From Chimonanthus salicifolius (lineage: Eukaryota; Streptophyta; Magnoliopsida; Laurales; Calycanthaceae), in the NCBI GenBank assembly GCA_013350335.1, contig CM023532.1:90957383-91021382 (forward strand): a stretch of 64,000 bases of DNA, given 5' to 3'. The translations under genes were made by a program, and so were the position numbers. The notes under the pieces are model-generated. The model worked only from the letters and a program-made list of their open reading frames with translations, was not told the origin of the DNA and searched no databases. How positions within the stretch are numbered: position 1 is the first letter of the stretch; each line of letters begins with the position of its first letter. Shown here one piece after another: positions 9,383-21,815 of this stretch.

Positions 9383-12300
9383 TGTAATAGCCCGAATTTT
9401 TGGATCAATATATAGTGGCATTTATTATTTTAAATTTGAAGTTTGATGTGATAAAATGCCAAATGGACCAAATTTTGGGACAATGGCCCAAGTGTGATCC
9501 AATGGGCCATGGATTTGATTTATTCATTTAAATGGGTCAATGATGATAAATTTGGGTCAAGGGTGGTCAATTGGGTCAAATAGCCATATGGGACCCAATG
9601 GGCCAAAGTAGCTAAGCCCTAAGGTAAGTGGAAAGGAGGGAATTTAATTGGGCCATGGACCCAATGGTAATCCAATAAGAAGGATAGATTTAATAAAATT
9701 TAAATCACCTAAATTGATGATGAATTGAACAAGGTAAAATGGCCAAATGGGGCCCATCTCCACCTCACCAAATTGAGGTGGCGTGTGGACCCAAGGGTAG
9801 TGGGGCCGACCACCACGGTTGACTTAGTCAACCATGGGTGGATCTTAGAGAGAATTTAATGAGATTAAATTAAGTGGGAAGTAATTAATTAACTTAACCT
9901 AAGGATCAAATTGATCTAAGTTAATTAACCTAAATTAAAATGGTCAAATGGTCAAAACCATCCAAACAAACACAAACCACTCCAACAAACACAAACCACT
10001 CTAACATAAACACAAAATTGAAAACCATGGGCTTAAGTGGTGGTTTCATCCCAACGACCACCATTAATGCCATGTTGGTTGGTGGGAGGAGTTAATGTGG
10101 AGTGTGATCTAAGTTAAACAAAAGATGAGATTCTATCTCATTCTCTCCTAACCATTTCACTCATCTCCATCTCTTTCACTCACCAAAACCGTCCCTCACT
10201 TCCACAGAGAAGAAAGAAGAAAAAAAGAAGAAAAGAGAAGAAAAGAAAAGGAAAAGGCTAAGTGTTGACCCACCACCTCAAGGTAAACACTTGAGACACC
10301 TTTCTCATCACCTTCCCCTCTCCCTCTCTCAAGCAAACCCACTCAATCTTGGCCGATCCTAAGCTTGGAGAGCCTCACCATTTGACCAAACTCATCTTGA
10401 CCGTACATCAAAGAGGAAAAGAGAAGAGAAGGCTAAGGAGAGCAAAGAGGAAAGAAGGAACGGAAGAGTCGTCGGGTGGTAAGATTTTCTTAAAACAAGA
10501 ATTTATGTTTTCTAGATAGGATATGGAATCCATTTCTTAGATTTAATATGGCCAAAAATGTTGTGGGCCATGGATCTAAGATCCATCAAATGGTAGGATA
10601 AGAAATGGATAAAATGGAGGAATGGATTAAGAAATGGATGAAATGGAAGAATGGAATTGTTAATGGAATTTCAAGTCTTTATTAAGCATAGAGAATTTGG
10701 ATTTTTTATTGGATTGATGGGCCATATGGTTCGGCCATATAGCATGGCCGAACCCCATGGTAAATGATGGATGATTTTAATTAGGGTTTGAGGTCCAAAA
10801 TTATGGAGAAGGGTTAATAATGTTGAGGTTTTAAGTGATTGAAAAGTTGGTGATTTTTAAGGAGTCTTAATGAGAAAACCATGAGGAATGTAAATAGGTA
10901 TTTTGGTTTTAAAGATGGCATGGATAAGATGGACCATGAACCATGGGTTCGGCCATGGTGTATGGCCGAACCCTATGGTGTTGAAAAGTGATTTTTTTAA
11001 ATGGCTTTAAAGGATGGAAATGATGGATTAATATGTTAATATTTTGGAAGTTTTTAAAGGGCCAAAATGAATGAAGGTTATTGATTTAAAAAATAAATGG
11101 ATTATTTTTGGACAAAACATTGGTCTTAAAAAGGGCACCCATGAAGGTGAGCCATGAACCATGGGTTCGGCCATGGTGAATGGCCGAACCCTATGGTGAT
11201 GATTTAGTGATATTTAATGAAGGTAAAAAGAATGGAAAATGATGGAAAGAGATGATAAATTTAAATGGGGATTTAAATGAATGATTTAATTTCATTGGAG
11301 GTGGGATTAAAAGGGGATAAAATGAACCCAATAAAATGGAATTTAGGTATCATGGGTTCGGCCATGGTGTACGGCCGAACCCATGACCCTTTATGGGCCA
11401 CATCTTAGGCCAAAAGTGGAATTAGGTATGGGATTAAATGTTTGCAAAATTAATTAAAATAGGTGGCCGATTTTATGATGCTAGGTCATGATTAATGAAT
11501 GCCTAGTGGATCTAAGCTATGGATGAATTTTCGATTTAAAATACACATAAAAGAGGGAATGATTAACCATAGAAGAGAGAGTGGCAAAATGGTAATTATT
11601 AGCCACTTTGAAGAACCATGGGTTCGGCCATGGTACATGGCCGAACCCTATGTGGATTAGACATGAAATCAAATACATTATGAAGGATTAAATGAAGCAG
11701 ATAGTTGCTGCGTTTAGGTTCGCAAATTAGAATATTTAAATGGCCAAAAAAATTGGATTTATGGATGTGTTTTAAAACCACGGAAAATGGGGCTAAGTTA
11801 GGGGCTAATGTTGATAAACGTGTAACGTAATTAGGAATTTAAAAATTGTAATCAGTTAGGGATTTAATCACGGACAACAAAATGGATTAATTCGATAAAT
11901 GTGTAACAAGGAATCGCGACGTCGCAAAACGATACGCGATCGGCGACCGAATTATCGAACGGAAACGTAACGGGACGCTAAGCGGTATTCGGTAGGATTC
12001 CTACCTCTTTGTAAGCCGTGGATACATGATGATTATTTTAATCTATTTTGATGATTATGTAATTTGTATTATGATGGGTTTTTGATTTATGAATTCTACA
12101 TTCATACTATGATTTATATTTTAAATGTTATGCATTATATGGCTATGTATGTGATATATTAAGTTTATGGATTACATATATATTACATAGCATAATGCAC
12201 TTACATCTCATGCATGGCATGGGCGAGAAAATAATGAAACCGGAGTCCATGCTCCGTCGGGGCGACCGAGAATCAGACATGGGGATAGCACGTTATGCTA

Positions 12301-13068
12301 TAACCGGAGTCCATGCTCCGTCGGGGCGACCGAGAAGCAAACATGGGGATACCTTGACGAGGCTTTGCCGTCAAGGGGGATACGATATTTTTATGATATG
12401 GAGGATGGGTGGGACACATGACATAGGCACCCATGGCATGGCATACATCATGTGATTTTACTTTATCATTATATTATTGTCAGTATGCATGTTATCGCTA
12501 ACCCATGTGCTAGCCCTAACCAGAGTCCTACTGGGCGCGTTAACTAACGCCTTACTTCTACCCTAGCTGATGACGCAGGAGATGGCGGAAACGGTGGACA
12601 CGCCGGGAGCCAAGCTTAGGAGCTTGGGAAGCGGATATCTAATTTTATTTAAGTTTCATTTTGGAGATGTAATTTAAAGTAGCTTAGCTCGTCGGACTGT
12701 ATAATTTATATTTCTAGCTATGGTTTGGACTGCATTATGGACGTTATCATTTTGAGACATAATTATGAACATAGGGGTATTTTGGTAATTTAATGTTGTA
12801 TCTTCCCTTCTATCTAATAACCGGTAGGATAGACTCTATTATCATGTTCCGCATTCAGTTAGTTTCCGCGAGCTTACTTTCTACGCGTGAACCGTTCTCG
12901 TGGACTTAGTTCCGCACACGCGTGGGGTTGGCCAGTTAAGGGTCAGGCTTTAGAAGCTCGGACTTAACTCGCATCATGACATCCGCGCCCTCTCTCACTC
13001 TCCATTCCAAAAAAAAAAAAATGGACTCTGATTTTCGAAAAGCGAGTGAAAAAGGGGCAGGCTTTATA
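9383..13068 (+). repeat. G1 5' LTR (3686 bp)
   Basis: Begins TGTAATAGCCC; the end reads CTTTATA where its partner at 18145-21815 ends CGTTACA, so the terminal CA has mutated to TA. It contains five palindromic hairpins (10722-10760, 10941-10978, 11159-11196, 11351-11386, 11616-11652), a doubled GGAGTCCATGCTCC box (12240-12350), the conserved ACTGGGCGCGTT...AACGCC box (about 12530-12550) and an A-tract at about 13008-13021. Confidence 0.93.
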
Positions 13069-13070
13069 GG

Positions 13071-13082
13071 TGGTATCAGAGC
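13071..13082 (+). promoter_or_regulatory. G1 primer-binding site (tRNA-iMet)
   Basis: TGGTATCAGAGC two bases after the left LTR, complementary to the 3' end of initiator-Met tRNA. Confidence 0.95.
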
Positions 13083-13615
13083 GAAATCGGAAGAATGAAT
13101 CTCTTGAAGTATGATTAAGACGGTTTCACGTCTCACTGACGGATAAGAATCCCAACTGACCGACTCTTCGAAGTCCGCAGCACGGGGGCCGGGTTAATCT
13201 ACTTCGATTGACTCAAACTGATATATTCAATCTGAGAACCACATCGATGTAAGGAAATGATAGAAAGGGAAGTACAATCATTATAACATTGATGGATTTA
13301 TCAAACATAGGAAAATTTCCCCGATTTCACCAAATGAAACAAACATTGATACTTAGAAAAAATTTCCCCAAATGGTAAGGAATGCATGACAATTAGGGAG
13401 TTTTACGAAAACCAAGTGTACTTATTTGGCAACTTCCCCAACAAAGCTACATTTTACTATACATGAAAACCCCCGAAAACTAAGTATAGTGATTTGATAA
13501 TTTTCCCCCAAATTGAAGAAAATAATTGATCCGTAGGAAAATTCTTTCCCCAAGATGTGAACACACCAACATTATGAAGGAACTAAGTCAATAAATGTTT
13601 TCAGTGACTTAGGAA
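13083..13615 (+). other. G1 leader with repeated TTCCCC motifs
   Basis: Noncoding leader between primer site and gag ATG. From about 13310 it holds several iterations of an AT-rich unit ending in TTCCCC, often preceded by TTTGGCAA. The leaders of E5 (35480-35715) and of the left-edge element carry similar iterations. A role in packaging or structure is possible but not shown. Confidence 0.6.
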
Positions 13616-14377
13616 ATGCCGCCAAGAAGAAGGACTCGCAAAAACCCACGGGTAGAAGAGGAGGTGCCACCACCTCATCAAGAGGAAGTACACCCACCAC
13701 ATCAAGAGGAGGTGCCACCACCTCATCCAGCCGAGGGACAGAATAGTATAAACATACAAGGTGTACCTCCCGAGCTAAGAGACGTAGTTCAAGCAGCAGT
13801 CACTTCTGCTCTTCAACAACACTCAAGCGGAAATGCGACCGCAAGCGACTCCAGTAAACGGAAGATGGTCAAGGATTTCCAACAACAGCACCCTCCCTAC
13901 TTCAGGGGAACGGAAGGGGCTGTCGGAACGGAGCATTGGTTAAAAAGGATCAATCAGATCTTTAATCTGCTCCAAATTTCCAATCTTGCTGATAAAATCT
14001 TACTGGCCACTTCCCAACTGATCGAGGATGCCAGTAGTTGGTGGGAAATTGTGGAACAGCAACAAGCACTGGTGCCAGAAGGGGAAAGGACCATCATGAC
14101 ATGAGAATGGTTCTCAGCCACCTTCCTAGAGCAATATTTTCCAGAGGAGGAAAGAGAGAGCCAGACTCAAGCCTTCCTCTCATTGATACAAGGCAGCATG
14201 ACGGTGGCAGAATACCACAAAGAATTCATTAAGCTGTCCGTCTATGCATTCTACATGGTGGATACTGAGCACCGAAGGGCCCGTAAGTTTGAACGGGGCC
14301 TTCGACCAAACATCAGAGCCAGGGTGACAATCTTCAAGGAACCACATTGGCAGGGGTGGTCAGCAGGGCCACCATAG
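13616..14377 (+). pseudogene. G1 gag, one stop and one frameshift
   Basis: ATG at 13616 opens a basic start (MPPRRRTRKN) and a proline/glutamate repeat region (PPHQEEV repeated about four times). The capsid-like core follows, with VVQAAVTSALQQH, MVKDFQQQHPPYFRG, TEHWLKRINQIFNLL and SSWWEIVEQQQALVPEGER. A TGA at 14102-14104 replaces what is Trp in the left-edge copy. The same frame continues with YFPEEERESQ and [18 protein letters not shown]. At about 14340 one base is missing relative to the homologue, and reading moves to the frame of pol, which carries the zinc knuckle. Both lesions are needed to explain the sequence, so no full Gag can be made from it. Confidence 0.9.
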
Positions 14378-16968
14378 CAGAATGGGAGTTGAACGAAATA
14401 GTGCGGTTTGACAACCGCCGAGGGCAAAGTGGGCGGGGTGCATTTCAACCCAACAAGAAGTTCCACCCAAATTCTAGCAGATCCTCACTCTCCACAGGAT
14501 CTACTGGGGGCTTTCGCCCCAATCAGTCCTCCTCATCAACATCAGTCACACAGGTTCCCCGGGGTTGGAACACATGTTATCAGTGTGGCCAACAGGGTCA
14601 CTTCAAGAGAGAATGTCCCCAGATCAGCCAACCCTCCAACTCCAGGGGTACCTTCCGCCCTCCATCCAGACCAACTCAGTCGCGAGGAGGTAGAACATAC
14701 AATCAGGCAGGACGGGCGCCAACCCCTACCGGATCTGGACGACTTTTAACCATACCGACTCCAGTAGCGGTGGATCGTTCGGTGATGCAAGGTATGGCTG
14801 TAATTGGTAGTTTCTATGCTGTTACTTTATTTGACTCTGGAGCTTCACATTCATTTATATCTGCTGCATTCATATCTGCCACGGGCACACTAGTACAAAA
14901 TCTGTCCACATCACTTACCATTGTATCCCCCGTTAGAGACACATCACTAGGACTCATATGTACGGCATTAAACACGGAACTCGCCGGATTCAGATTCGAG
15001 TTCAACTATTTAGTAATCGATATGGCGGAATACGATGTCATATTTGGCATGGAGTGGTTGACTACATATCAGGCCCATATTAATTGCCATCTTCGTAGGG
15101 TGATATTTTGTTCACCCGAAGGAAAGCGGTACGTGGTACACACTGACAGGCAGGGCATCCCTAGAAGGCTGCAGGAAGAACTGAACCATCTTGCCTTGAA
15201 CAACCTCCGTTTAGATAAGACACCAGTGGTAGAACTTCCGGTGGTAGTAGCAGATTATGCCGAGGTATTCCCAGTAGAACTCCCTGGTTTGCCACCCAAG
15301 AGGGAGATAGAGTTTGAAATCAAATTATACCCCGGCGCCACTCCAGTATCATTACCCCATTATAGGATGGCACCAGCTGAAATGACCGAGTTGAAGAAGC
15401 AGATTGATGAACTGCTCAGACTGGGCTTTATTCGGAACAGCACATCCGCATGGGGAGCCCCAGTGTTATTCATAAAGAAGAAAGACGGTACCCTGCGAAT
15501 GTGTGTGGATTATAGAAAGTTGAACCAATTGACTGTCAGAAATAAGTATCCCCTACCCCGGATTGATGATCTATTTGATCAACTTAGGGGTTCCTCTCAT
15601 TTCTCTAAGATTGATCTAATGTCCGGATACCATCAAATTCGGGTTAGAGAGGAGGACATAGAGAAGATAGCCTTCAGGACACGGTATGATCTATATGAGT
15701 ATGTAGTCATGCCGTTTGGACTTACTAATGCACCGGCAGTGTTCATGGACCTGATGAATAGGATATTCCGTCCATACTTAGATCAATTTGTGATCGTATT
15801 CATCAATGATATTCTGATCTACTCCAAAAGTCAGAAGGAACATGCCGAGCACCTGCGGATAGTCCTAGACACCTTGAGGAAGAACCAATTGTATGCCAAA
15901 GCCAGCAAGTGTGAATTTTGGCTATCTGAAGTCAACTTCTTGGGGCACATCATATCAGAGGAAGGTATAGCCGTGGACCCGGCTAAGGTAGCAACAGTCA
16001 AGGAATGGAAAGCGCCGACAAATGTGACCGAAATCCGCAGTTTTCTGGGATTAGCCGGTTACTACCGGAAATTCATCATGGACTTTTCCAAGATTGCAGC
16101 TCCACTTACTCGACTCACTCAAAAGGGAGTCAAGTTTGAGTGGTCAAATCTATGCAACCAGAGGTTTGAGGAGCAAAAGGAGAGGCTTACAACCGCTCCT
16201 ATTCTAATCTTGTCGGAAAGAGGCAGAAATTATGAGGTGTATTATGATGCCTCTGGTGAGGGGCTGGGGTGTACACTCAGTTAAGCTAATCGTGCAGTGG
16301 CGTACGGATCAAGACAGTTAAAAATTTATGAACGCCATTATCCCACACATGATCTAGAACTAGCAGCGGTGGTCTTCGCTCTCAAAAGCTGGAGACACTA
16401 CCTCTATGGTGAGAAATTTGAGGTAATCTCGGATCACAAGAGCCTGAAATACCTATTTGATCAGAAGGAACTCAACATGAGACAACGCAGGTGGATGGAA
16501 TATCTGGTGGATTATGAGTTCGCACTTAGATACCATCCTGGCAAGGCGAACAAAGTGGCAAATGCCCTCAGCCGCTTGTCACATACGACAGTAGCCTGCA
16601 AGATCAGGACGGAATGGGAGGTACTGAATACCATCAGAGAATTTAAACTCAACCTCAATCATCATGGGACCATATATAATTTGATCATACGATCCAACAT
16701 GGTCTCCGAGATTGAACGGGAGCAACGGACAGATCCAAAGATGGAGGAGATTTGGGCTAAGATGTCTACCGGCGAGGTTATACCGGAGTGGGAGTTACGA
16801 CCAGGACAGGGTCTTATGTTCCGAGGCAGGACATATGTGCCTAAGAATTGCAGAAGAGAGTTATTGATTGAAGCACACCAAACCAAACTCTCTATCCACC
16901 CGGGCAGTACCAAGATGTATCATGATCTTAAGAGGCACTATTGGTGGCTTAACTTGTCAACAGGTTAA
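14347..16968 (+). pseudogene. G1 gag C-terminus, protease, reverse transcriptase, RNase H and start of integrase
   Basis: In one frame from 14347: a zinc knuckle [14 protein letters not shown] (CX2CX4HX4C; 14576-14617); a protease with [10 protein letters not shown] (about 14832); RT with [21 protein letters not shown] and [12 protein letters not shown]; and RNase H starting at [15 protein letters not shown] at 16282-16284 interrupts RNase H (probably CAA originally); the same frame continues through [13 protein letters not shown] to 16968. The RT catalytic motif reads F-I-N-D at 15799-15810 where the family has F-I-D-D, so the first catalytic Asp is Asn. The integrase N-terminal zinc-finger region starts at about 16850 and is cut by a 41-bp deletion after 16948. 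Confidence 0.93.
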
Positions 16969-18082
16969 GGCAGAACATAGGAAACCACCGGGCTTACTCG
17001 CACCCTTACCGGTGCTAGAATGGAAATGGGAGCACATATCCGTGGACTTTGCAACAGGGTTGCCAAGGTCATCAAAGGGCAACGATGCGATATGGGTCAT
17101 AGTGGACCGGTTGACCAAGTCTACACATTTCCTTCCCATCAAGATGACAGATTCATCAGAGACTTTGGGTCGACGGAACATCCGGGATATCATCAGGTTA
17201 CATGGCATTCCCCAGTCTATTGTGTCCGATAGGGATGGCCGATTCACCGGCAGAGTATGGCAGGGCATGCAGTCGGCTATGGGGACCGACGTATTGACTA
17301 GCACAACATTTCATCCGCAAACTAATGGACAGTCAGAGAGGACGATACAGACACTGGAGGATATGCTGAGAGCATGCATGCTAGATTTCGAGGGCGGATG
17401 GGAGGATCATTTGCCACTAGTAGAGTTCTCTTACAATAACAGTTACCAAGCAAGCCTCCAGATGGCTCCATTTGAGGCCTTGTATGGTAGGCCGTGTAGA
17501 TCACCAGTGTGTTGGGCAGAGGCCGGTGAGCCTGCATTGATTGGACCGGATTTGGTTGCGGAGACTACAACCCAGATTAAGTTGATACGGCAACATCTAC
17601 TCACTGCACAGAGCCGCCAGAAGAGTTATGCCTATAGAAGGAAAAGGTTCCTCGAGTTTGAGGTGGGAGACTTAGTGTTCTTAAAAGTCTCACCACGGAA
17701 GGGGCACATGAGGTTCGGGAAGAAGGGGAAACTATCGCCTAGATTTGTGGGGCCGTTTCCGATCCTGAGGAGGGTGGGAGGAGTAGCTTATCAGTTGGCG
17801 CTCCCTTCACAATTATCATCTCTACATGATGTATTCCATGTATCCATGTTAAGAAAGTACAATCCCGATCCTTCTCATGTGTTGAATGTTCAAGACATCG
17901 ATGTACAAAGCGATGTGACATATGTGGAGAAGCCGGTCAGAGTGATCGGAAGCGAACAAAGGGTGCTGCGGAATCGTGTCATTCAGTTCGTCAAGGTGGT
18001 ATGAGAACGACATGGCAGTGAAGAAACCACCTGGGAACTTGAGTCGGAGACGAAAACCGCTTATTCGGAGCTCTTCGCATGA
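16949..18082 (+). pseudogene. G1 integrase core and chromodomain
   Basis: Reading resumes in a shifted frame after the 41-bp deletion at 16948/16949, which by comparison with 41990-42070 removed the segment containing the first Cys of the integrase HHCC finger. The catalytic triad is intact in sequence: Asp in ISVDFATGL, Asp in VSDRDGRF, Glu in NGQSERTIQ. The basic C-terminal domain (SPRKGHMRFGKKGKL) and a chromodomain (VTYVEKPVRVIG...RVLRNRVIQFVKVV) follow. The chromodomain is broken by TGA at 18002-18004, where E5 has TGG, and otherwise reads on to TGA at 18080-18082. Chromodomains of this class guide integration to marked chromatin, and this one identifies the element as a chromovirus. Confidence 0.92.
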
Positions 18083-18129
18083 GTTGTTTTGGACCCCTAC
18101 TTCGCTCGAATTTTCGGGACGAAAATTTC

Positions 18130-18144
18130 AAAAGAGGATTCTAT
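18130..18144 (+). promoter_or_regulatory. G1 polypurine tract
   Basis: AAAAGAGGA followed by TTCTAT immediately before the right LTR; the plus-strand primer position. Confidence 0.75.
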
Positions 18145-21100
18145 TGCAATAGCCCGAATTTTTGGATCAATATATAGTGGCATTTATTATTTTAAATTTG
18201 AAGTTTGATGTGATAAAATGCCAAATGGACCAAATTTTGGGACAATGGCCCAAGTGTGATCCAATGGGCCATGGGGATTTGATTTATTCATTTAAATGGG
18301 TCAATGATGATAAATTTGGGTCAAGGGTGGTCAATTGGGTCAAATAGCCATGTGGGACCCAATCGGCCAAGGTAGCTAAGCCCTAAGGTAAGTGGATAGG
18401 ATGGAATTTAATTGGGCCATAGACTCAATGGTAATCCAATAAGAAGGATAGATTTAATAAAATTTAAATCACCTAAATTGATGATGAATTGAACAAGGTA
18501 AAATGGCCAAATGGGGCCCATCTCCACCTCACCAAATTGAGGTGGCGTGTGGACCCAAGGGTAGTGGGGCCGACCACCATGGTTGACTTAGTCAACCATG
18601 GGTGGATCTTAGAGAGAATTTAATGAGATTAAATTAAGTGGGAAGTAATTAATTAACTTAACCTAAGGATCAAATTGATCTAAGTTAATTAACCTAAATT
18701 AAAATGGTCAAATGGTCAAAACCATCCAAACAAACACAAACCACTCCAACAAACACAAACCACTCTAAAATAAACACAAAATTGAAAACCATGGGCTTAA
18801 GTGGTGGTTTCATCCCAACCACCACCATTAATGCCATGTTGGTTGGTGGGAGGAGTTAATGTGGAGTGTGACCTAAGTTAAACAAAAGATGAGATTCTAT
18901 CTCATTCTCTCCTAACCATTTCACTCATCTCCATCTCTTTCACTCACCAAAACCGTCCCTCACTTCCACAGAGAAGAAAGAAGAAAAAAGAAGAAAAGAG
19001 AAGAAAAGAAAAGGAAAAGGCTAAGTGTTGACCCACCACCTCAAGGTAAACACTTGAGACACCTTTCTCATCACCTTCCCCTCTCCCTCTCTCAAGCAAA
19101 CCCACTCAATCTTGGCCGATCCTAAGCTTGGAGAGCCTCACCATTTGACCAAACTCATCTTGACCGTACATCAAAGAGGAAAAGAGAAGAGAAGGCTAAG
19201 GAGAGCAAAGAGGAAAGAAGGAACGGAAGAGTCGTCGGGTGGTAAGATTTTCTTAAAACAAGAATTTATGTTTTCTAGATAGGATATGGAATCCATTTCT
19301 TAGATTTAATATGGCCAAAAATGTTGTGGGCCATGGATCTAAGATCCATCAAATGGTAGGATAAGAAATGGATAAAATGGAGGAATGGATTAAGAAATGG
19401 ATGAAATGGAAGAATGGAATTGTTAATGGAATTTCAAGTCTTTATTAAGCATAGAGAATTTGGATTTTTTAATGGATTGATGGGCCATATGGTTCGGCCA
19501 TATAGCATGGCCGAACCCCATGGTAAATGATGGATGATTTTAATTAGGGTTTGAGGTCCAAAATTATGGAGAAGGGTTAATAATGTTGAGGTTTTAAGTG
19601 ATTGAAAAGTTGGTGATTTTTAAGGAGTCTTAATGAGAAAACCATGAGGAATGTAAATAGGTATTTTGGTTTTAAAGATGGCATGGATAAGATGGGCCAT
19701 GAACCATGGGTTCGGCCATGGTGTATGGCTGAACCCTATGGTGTTGAAAAGTGATTTTTTTAAATGGCCTTAAAGGATGGAAATGATGGATTAATATGTT
19801 AATATTTTGGAAGTTTTTAAAGGGCCAAAATGAATGAAGGTTATTGATTTAAAAAAAAAATGGATTATTTTTGGACAAAACATTGGTCTTAAAAAGGGCA
19901 CCCATGAAGGTGAGCCATGAACCATCACCATGGCCGAACCCTATGGTGATGATTTAGTGATTTTTAATGAAGGTAAAAAGAATGGAAAATGATGGAAAGA
20001 GATGATAAATTTAAATGGGGATTTAAATGAATGATTTAATTTCATTGGAGGTGGGATTAAAAGGGGATAAAATGAACCCAATAAACTGGAATTTAGGTAT
20101 CATGGGTTCGGCCATGGTGTACGGCCGAACCCATGACCCTTTATGGGCCACATCTTAGGCCAAAAGTGGAATTAGGTATGGGATTAAATGTTTGCAAAAT
20201 TAATTAAAATAGGCGGCTGATTTTATGATGCTAGGTCATGATTAATGAATGCCTAGTGGATCTAAGCTATGGATGAACTTTCGATTTAAAATACACATAA
20301 AAGAGGGAATGATTAACCATAGAAGAGAGAGTGGCAAAATGGTAATTATTAGCCACTTTGAAGAACCATGGGTTCGGCCATGGTACATGGCCGAACCTTA
20401 TGTGGATTAGACATGAAATCAAATACATTATGAAGGATTAAATGAAGCAGATAGTTGCTGCGTTTAGGTTCGCAAATTAGAATATTTAAATAGCCAAAAA
20501 AATTGGATTTATGGATGTGTTTTAAAACCACGGAAAATGGGGCTAAGTTAGGGGCTAATGTTGATAAACGTGTAACGTAATTAGGAATTTAAAAATTGTA
20601 ATCAGTTAGGGATTTAATCACGGACAACAAATGGATTAATTCGATAAATGTGTAATAAGGTATCGGGACGTCGCAAAACGATACGCGATCGGCGACCGGA
20701 TTATCGAACGGAAACGTAATGGGACGCTAAGCGGTATTCGGTAGGATTCCTACCTCTTTGTAAGCCGTGGATATGTGATGATTATTTTAATCTATTTTGA
20801 TGATTATGTAATTTGTATTATGATGGGTTTTTGATTTATGAATTCTACATTCATACTATGATTTATATTTTAAATGTTATGCATTATATGGCTATGTATG
20901 ATATATATTAAGTTTATGGATTACATATATAATACATAGCATAATGCACTTACATCTCATGCATGGCATGGGCGGGAAAATAATGAAACCGGAGTCCATG
21001 CTCCGTCGGGGCGACCGAGAATCAGACATGGGGATAGCACGTTATGCTATAACCGGAGTCCATGCTCTGTCGGGGCGACCGAGAAGCAAACATGGGGATA

Positions 21101-21815
21101 CCTTGACGAGGTTTTGCCGTCAAGGGGGATACGATATTTTTATAATATGGAGGATGGGTGGGACACATGACATAGGCACCCATGGCATGGCATACATCAT
21201 GTGATTTTACCTTATCATTATATTATTGTCAGTATGCATGTTATCGCTAACCCATGTGCTAGCCCTAACCAGAGTCCTACTGGGCGCGTTGACTAACGCC
21301 CTACTTCTACCCTAGCTGATGACGCAGGAGATGGGGGAAACGGTGGACACGCCAGGAGCCAAGCTTAGGAGCTTGGGAAGCGGATATCTAATTTTATTTA
21401 AGTTTCATTTTGGAGATGTAATTTAAAGTAGCTTAGCTCATCGGAGTGTATAATATATATTTCTGGCTATGGTTTGGACTGCATTATGGACGTTATCATT
21501 TTGAGACATAATTATGAACATAGGGGTATTTTGGTAATTTAATGTTGTATCTTCCCTTCTATCTAATAACCGGTAGGATAGACTCTATTATCATGTTCCG
21601 CATTCAGTTAGTTTCTGTGAGCTTACTTTCTACGCGTGAACGGTTCTCGTGGACTTAGTTCCGCGCACGCGTGGGGTTGGCCAGTTAAGGGTCGGGCTTT
21701 AGAAGCTCGGACTTAACTCACGTCGTGACATCCGTGCCCTCTCTCTCTCCATTCCAAAAAAAAAAAAATAGACTCTGATTTTCGAAAAGCTAGTGAAAAA
21801 GGGGCGAGCGTTACA
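18145..21815 (+). repeat. G1 3' LTR (3671 bp)
   Basis: Begins TGCAATAGCCC and ends GTTACA, followed by the TTGAC duplication. Same hairpin positions as the left LTR (19484-19523, 19704-19740, 20101-20136, 20366-20402), except the one at 19921-19945, where the left arm and loop have been replaced by their reverse complement. A-tract at about 21757-21768. Confidence 0.95.

Larger units (their letters stand above)
9383..21815 (+). mobile_element. G1: full-length Ty3/gypsy chromovirus (Tekay/Del type), 12.4 kb
   Basis: Complete structure: 5-bp target duplication, 3.69-kb left LTR, tRNA-iMet primer site, leader, gag, PR-RT-RNase H-integrase-chromodomain, polypurine tract, 3.67-kb right LTR, duplication. 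The LTRs differ only sparsely by eye, so this is one of the younger insertions. The coding region is nonetheless dead: a stop and a frameshift in gag, a stop in RNase H, a 41-bp deletion in integrase, a stop in the chromodomain, and an RT active-site Asp changed to Asn. It sits inside the gag of an older gag-only element. Confidence 0.95.

Noticed and set aside
13008..13022. A-tracts as poly-A tails of SINEs or processed retrocopies
   Set aside because: The tract occurs at the same place in every Tekay-like LTR, followed by TAGACTCTGATTTT, so it belongs to the LTR and is not an insertion tail.
14340..14377. Programmed frameshift between gag and pol in G1
   Set aside because: The left-edge homologue reads through the same point in one frame (FKEATLAEVV), so the G1 shift is a one-base deletion.
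16957..17304. 115-residue minus-strand ORF within integrase
   Set aside because: It is the antisense shadow of the integrase core; the plus frame carries the catalytic triad.
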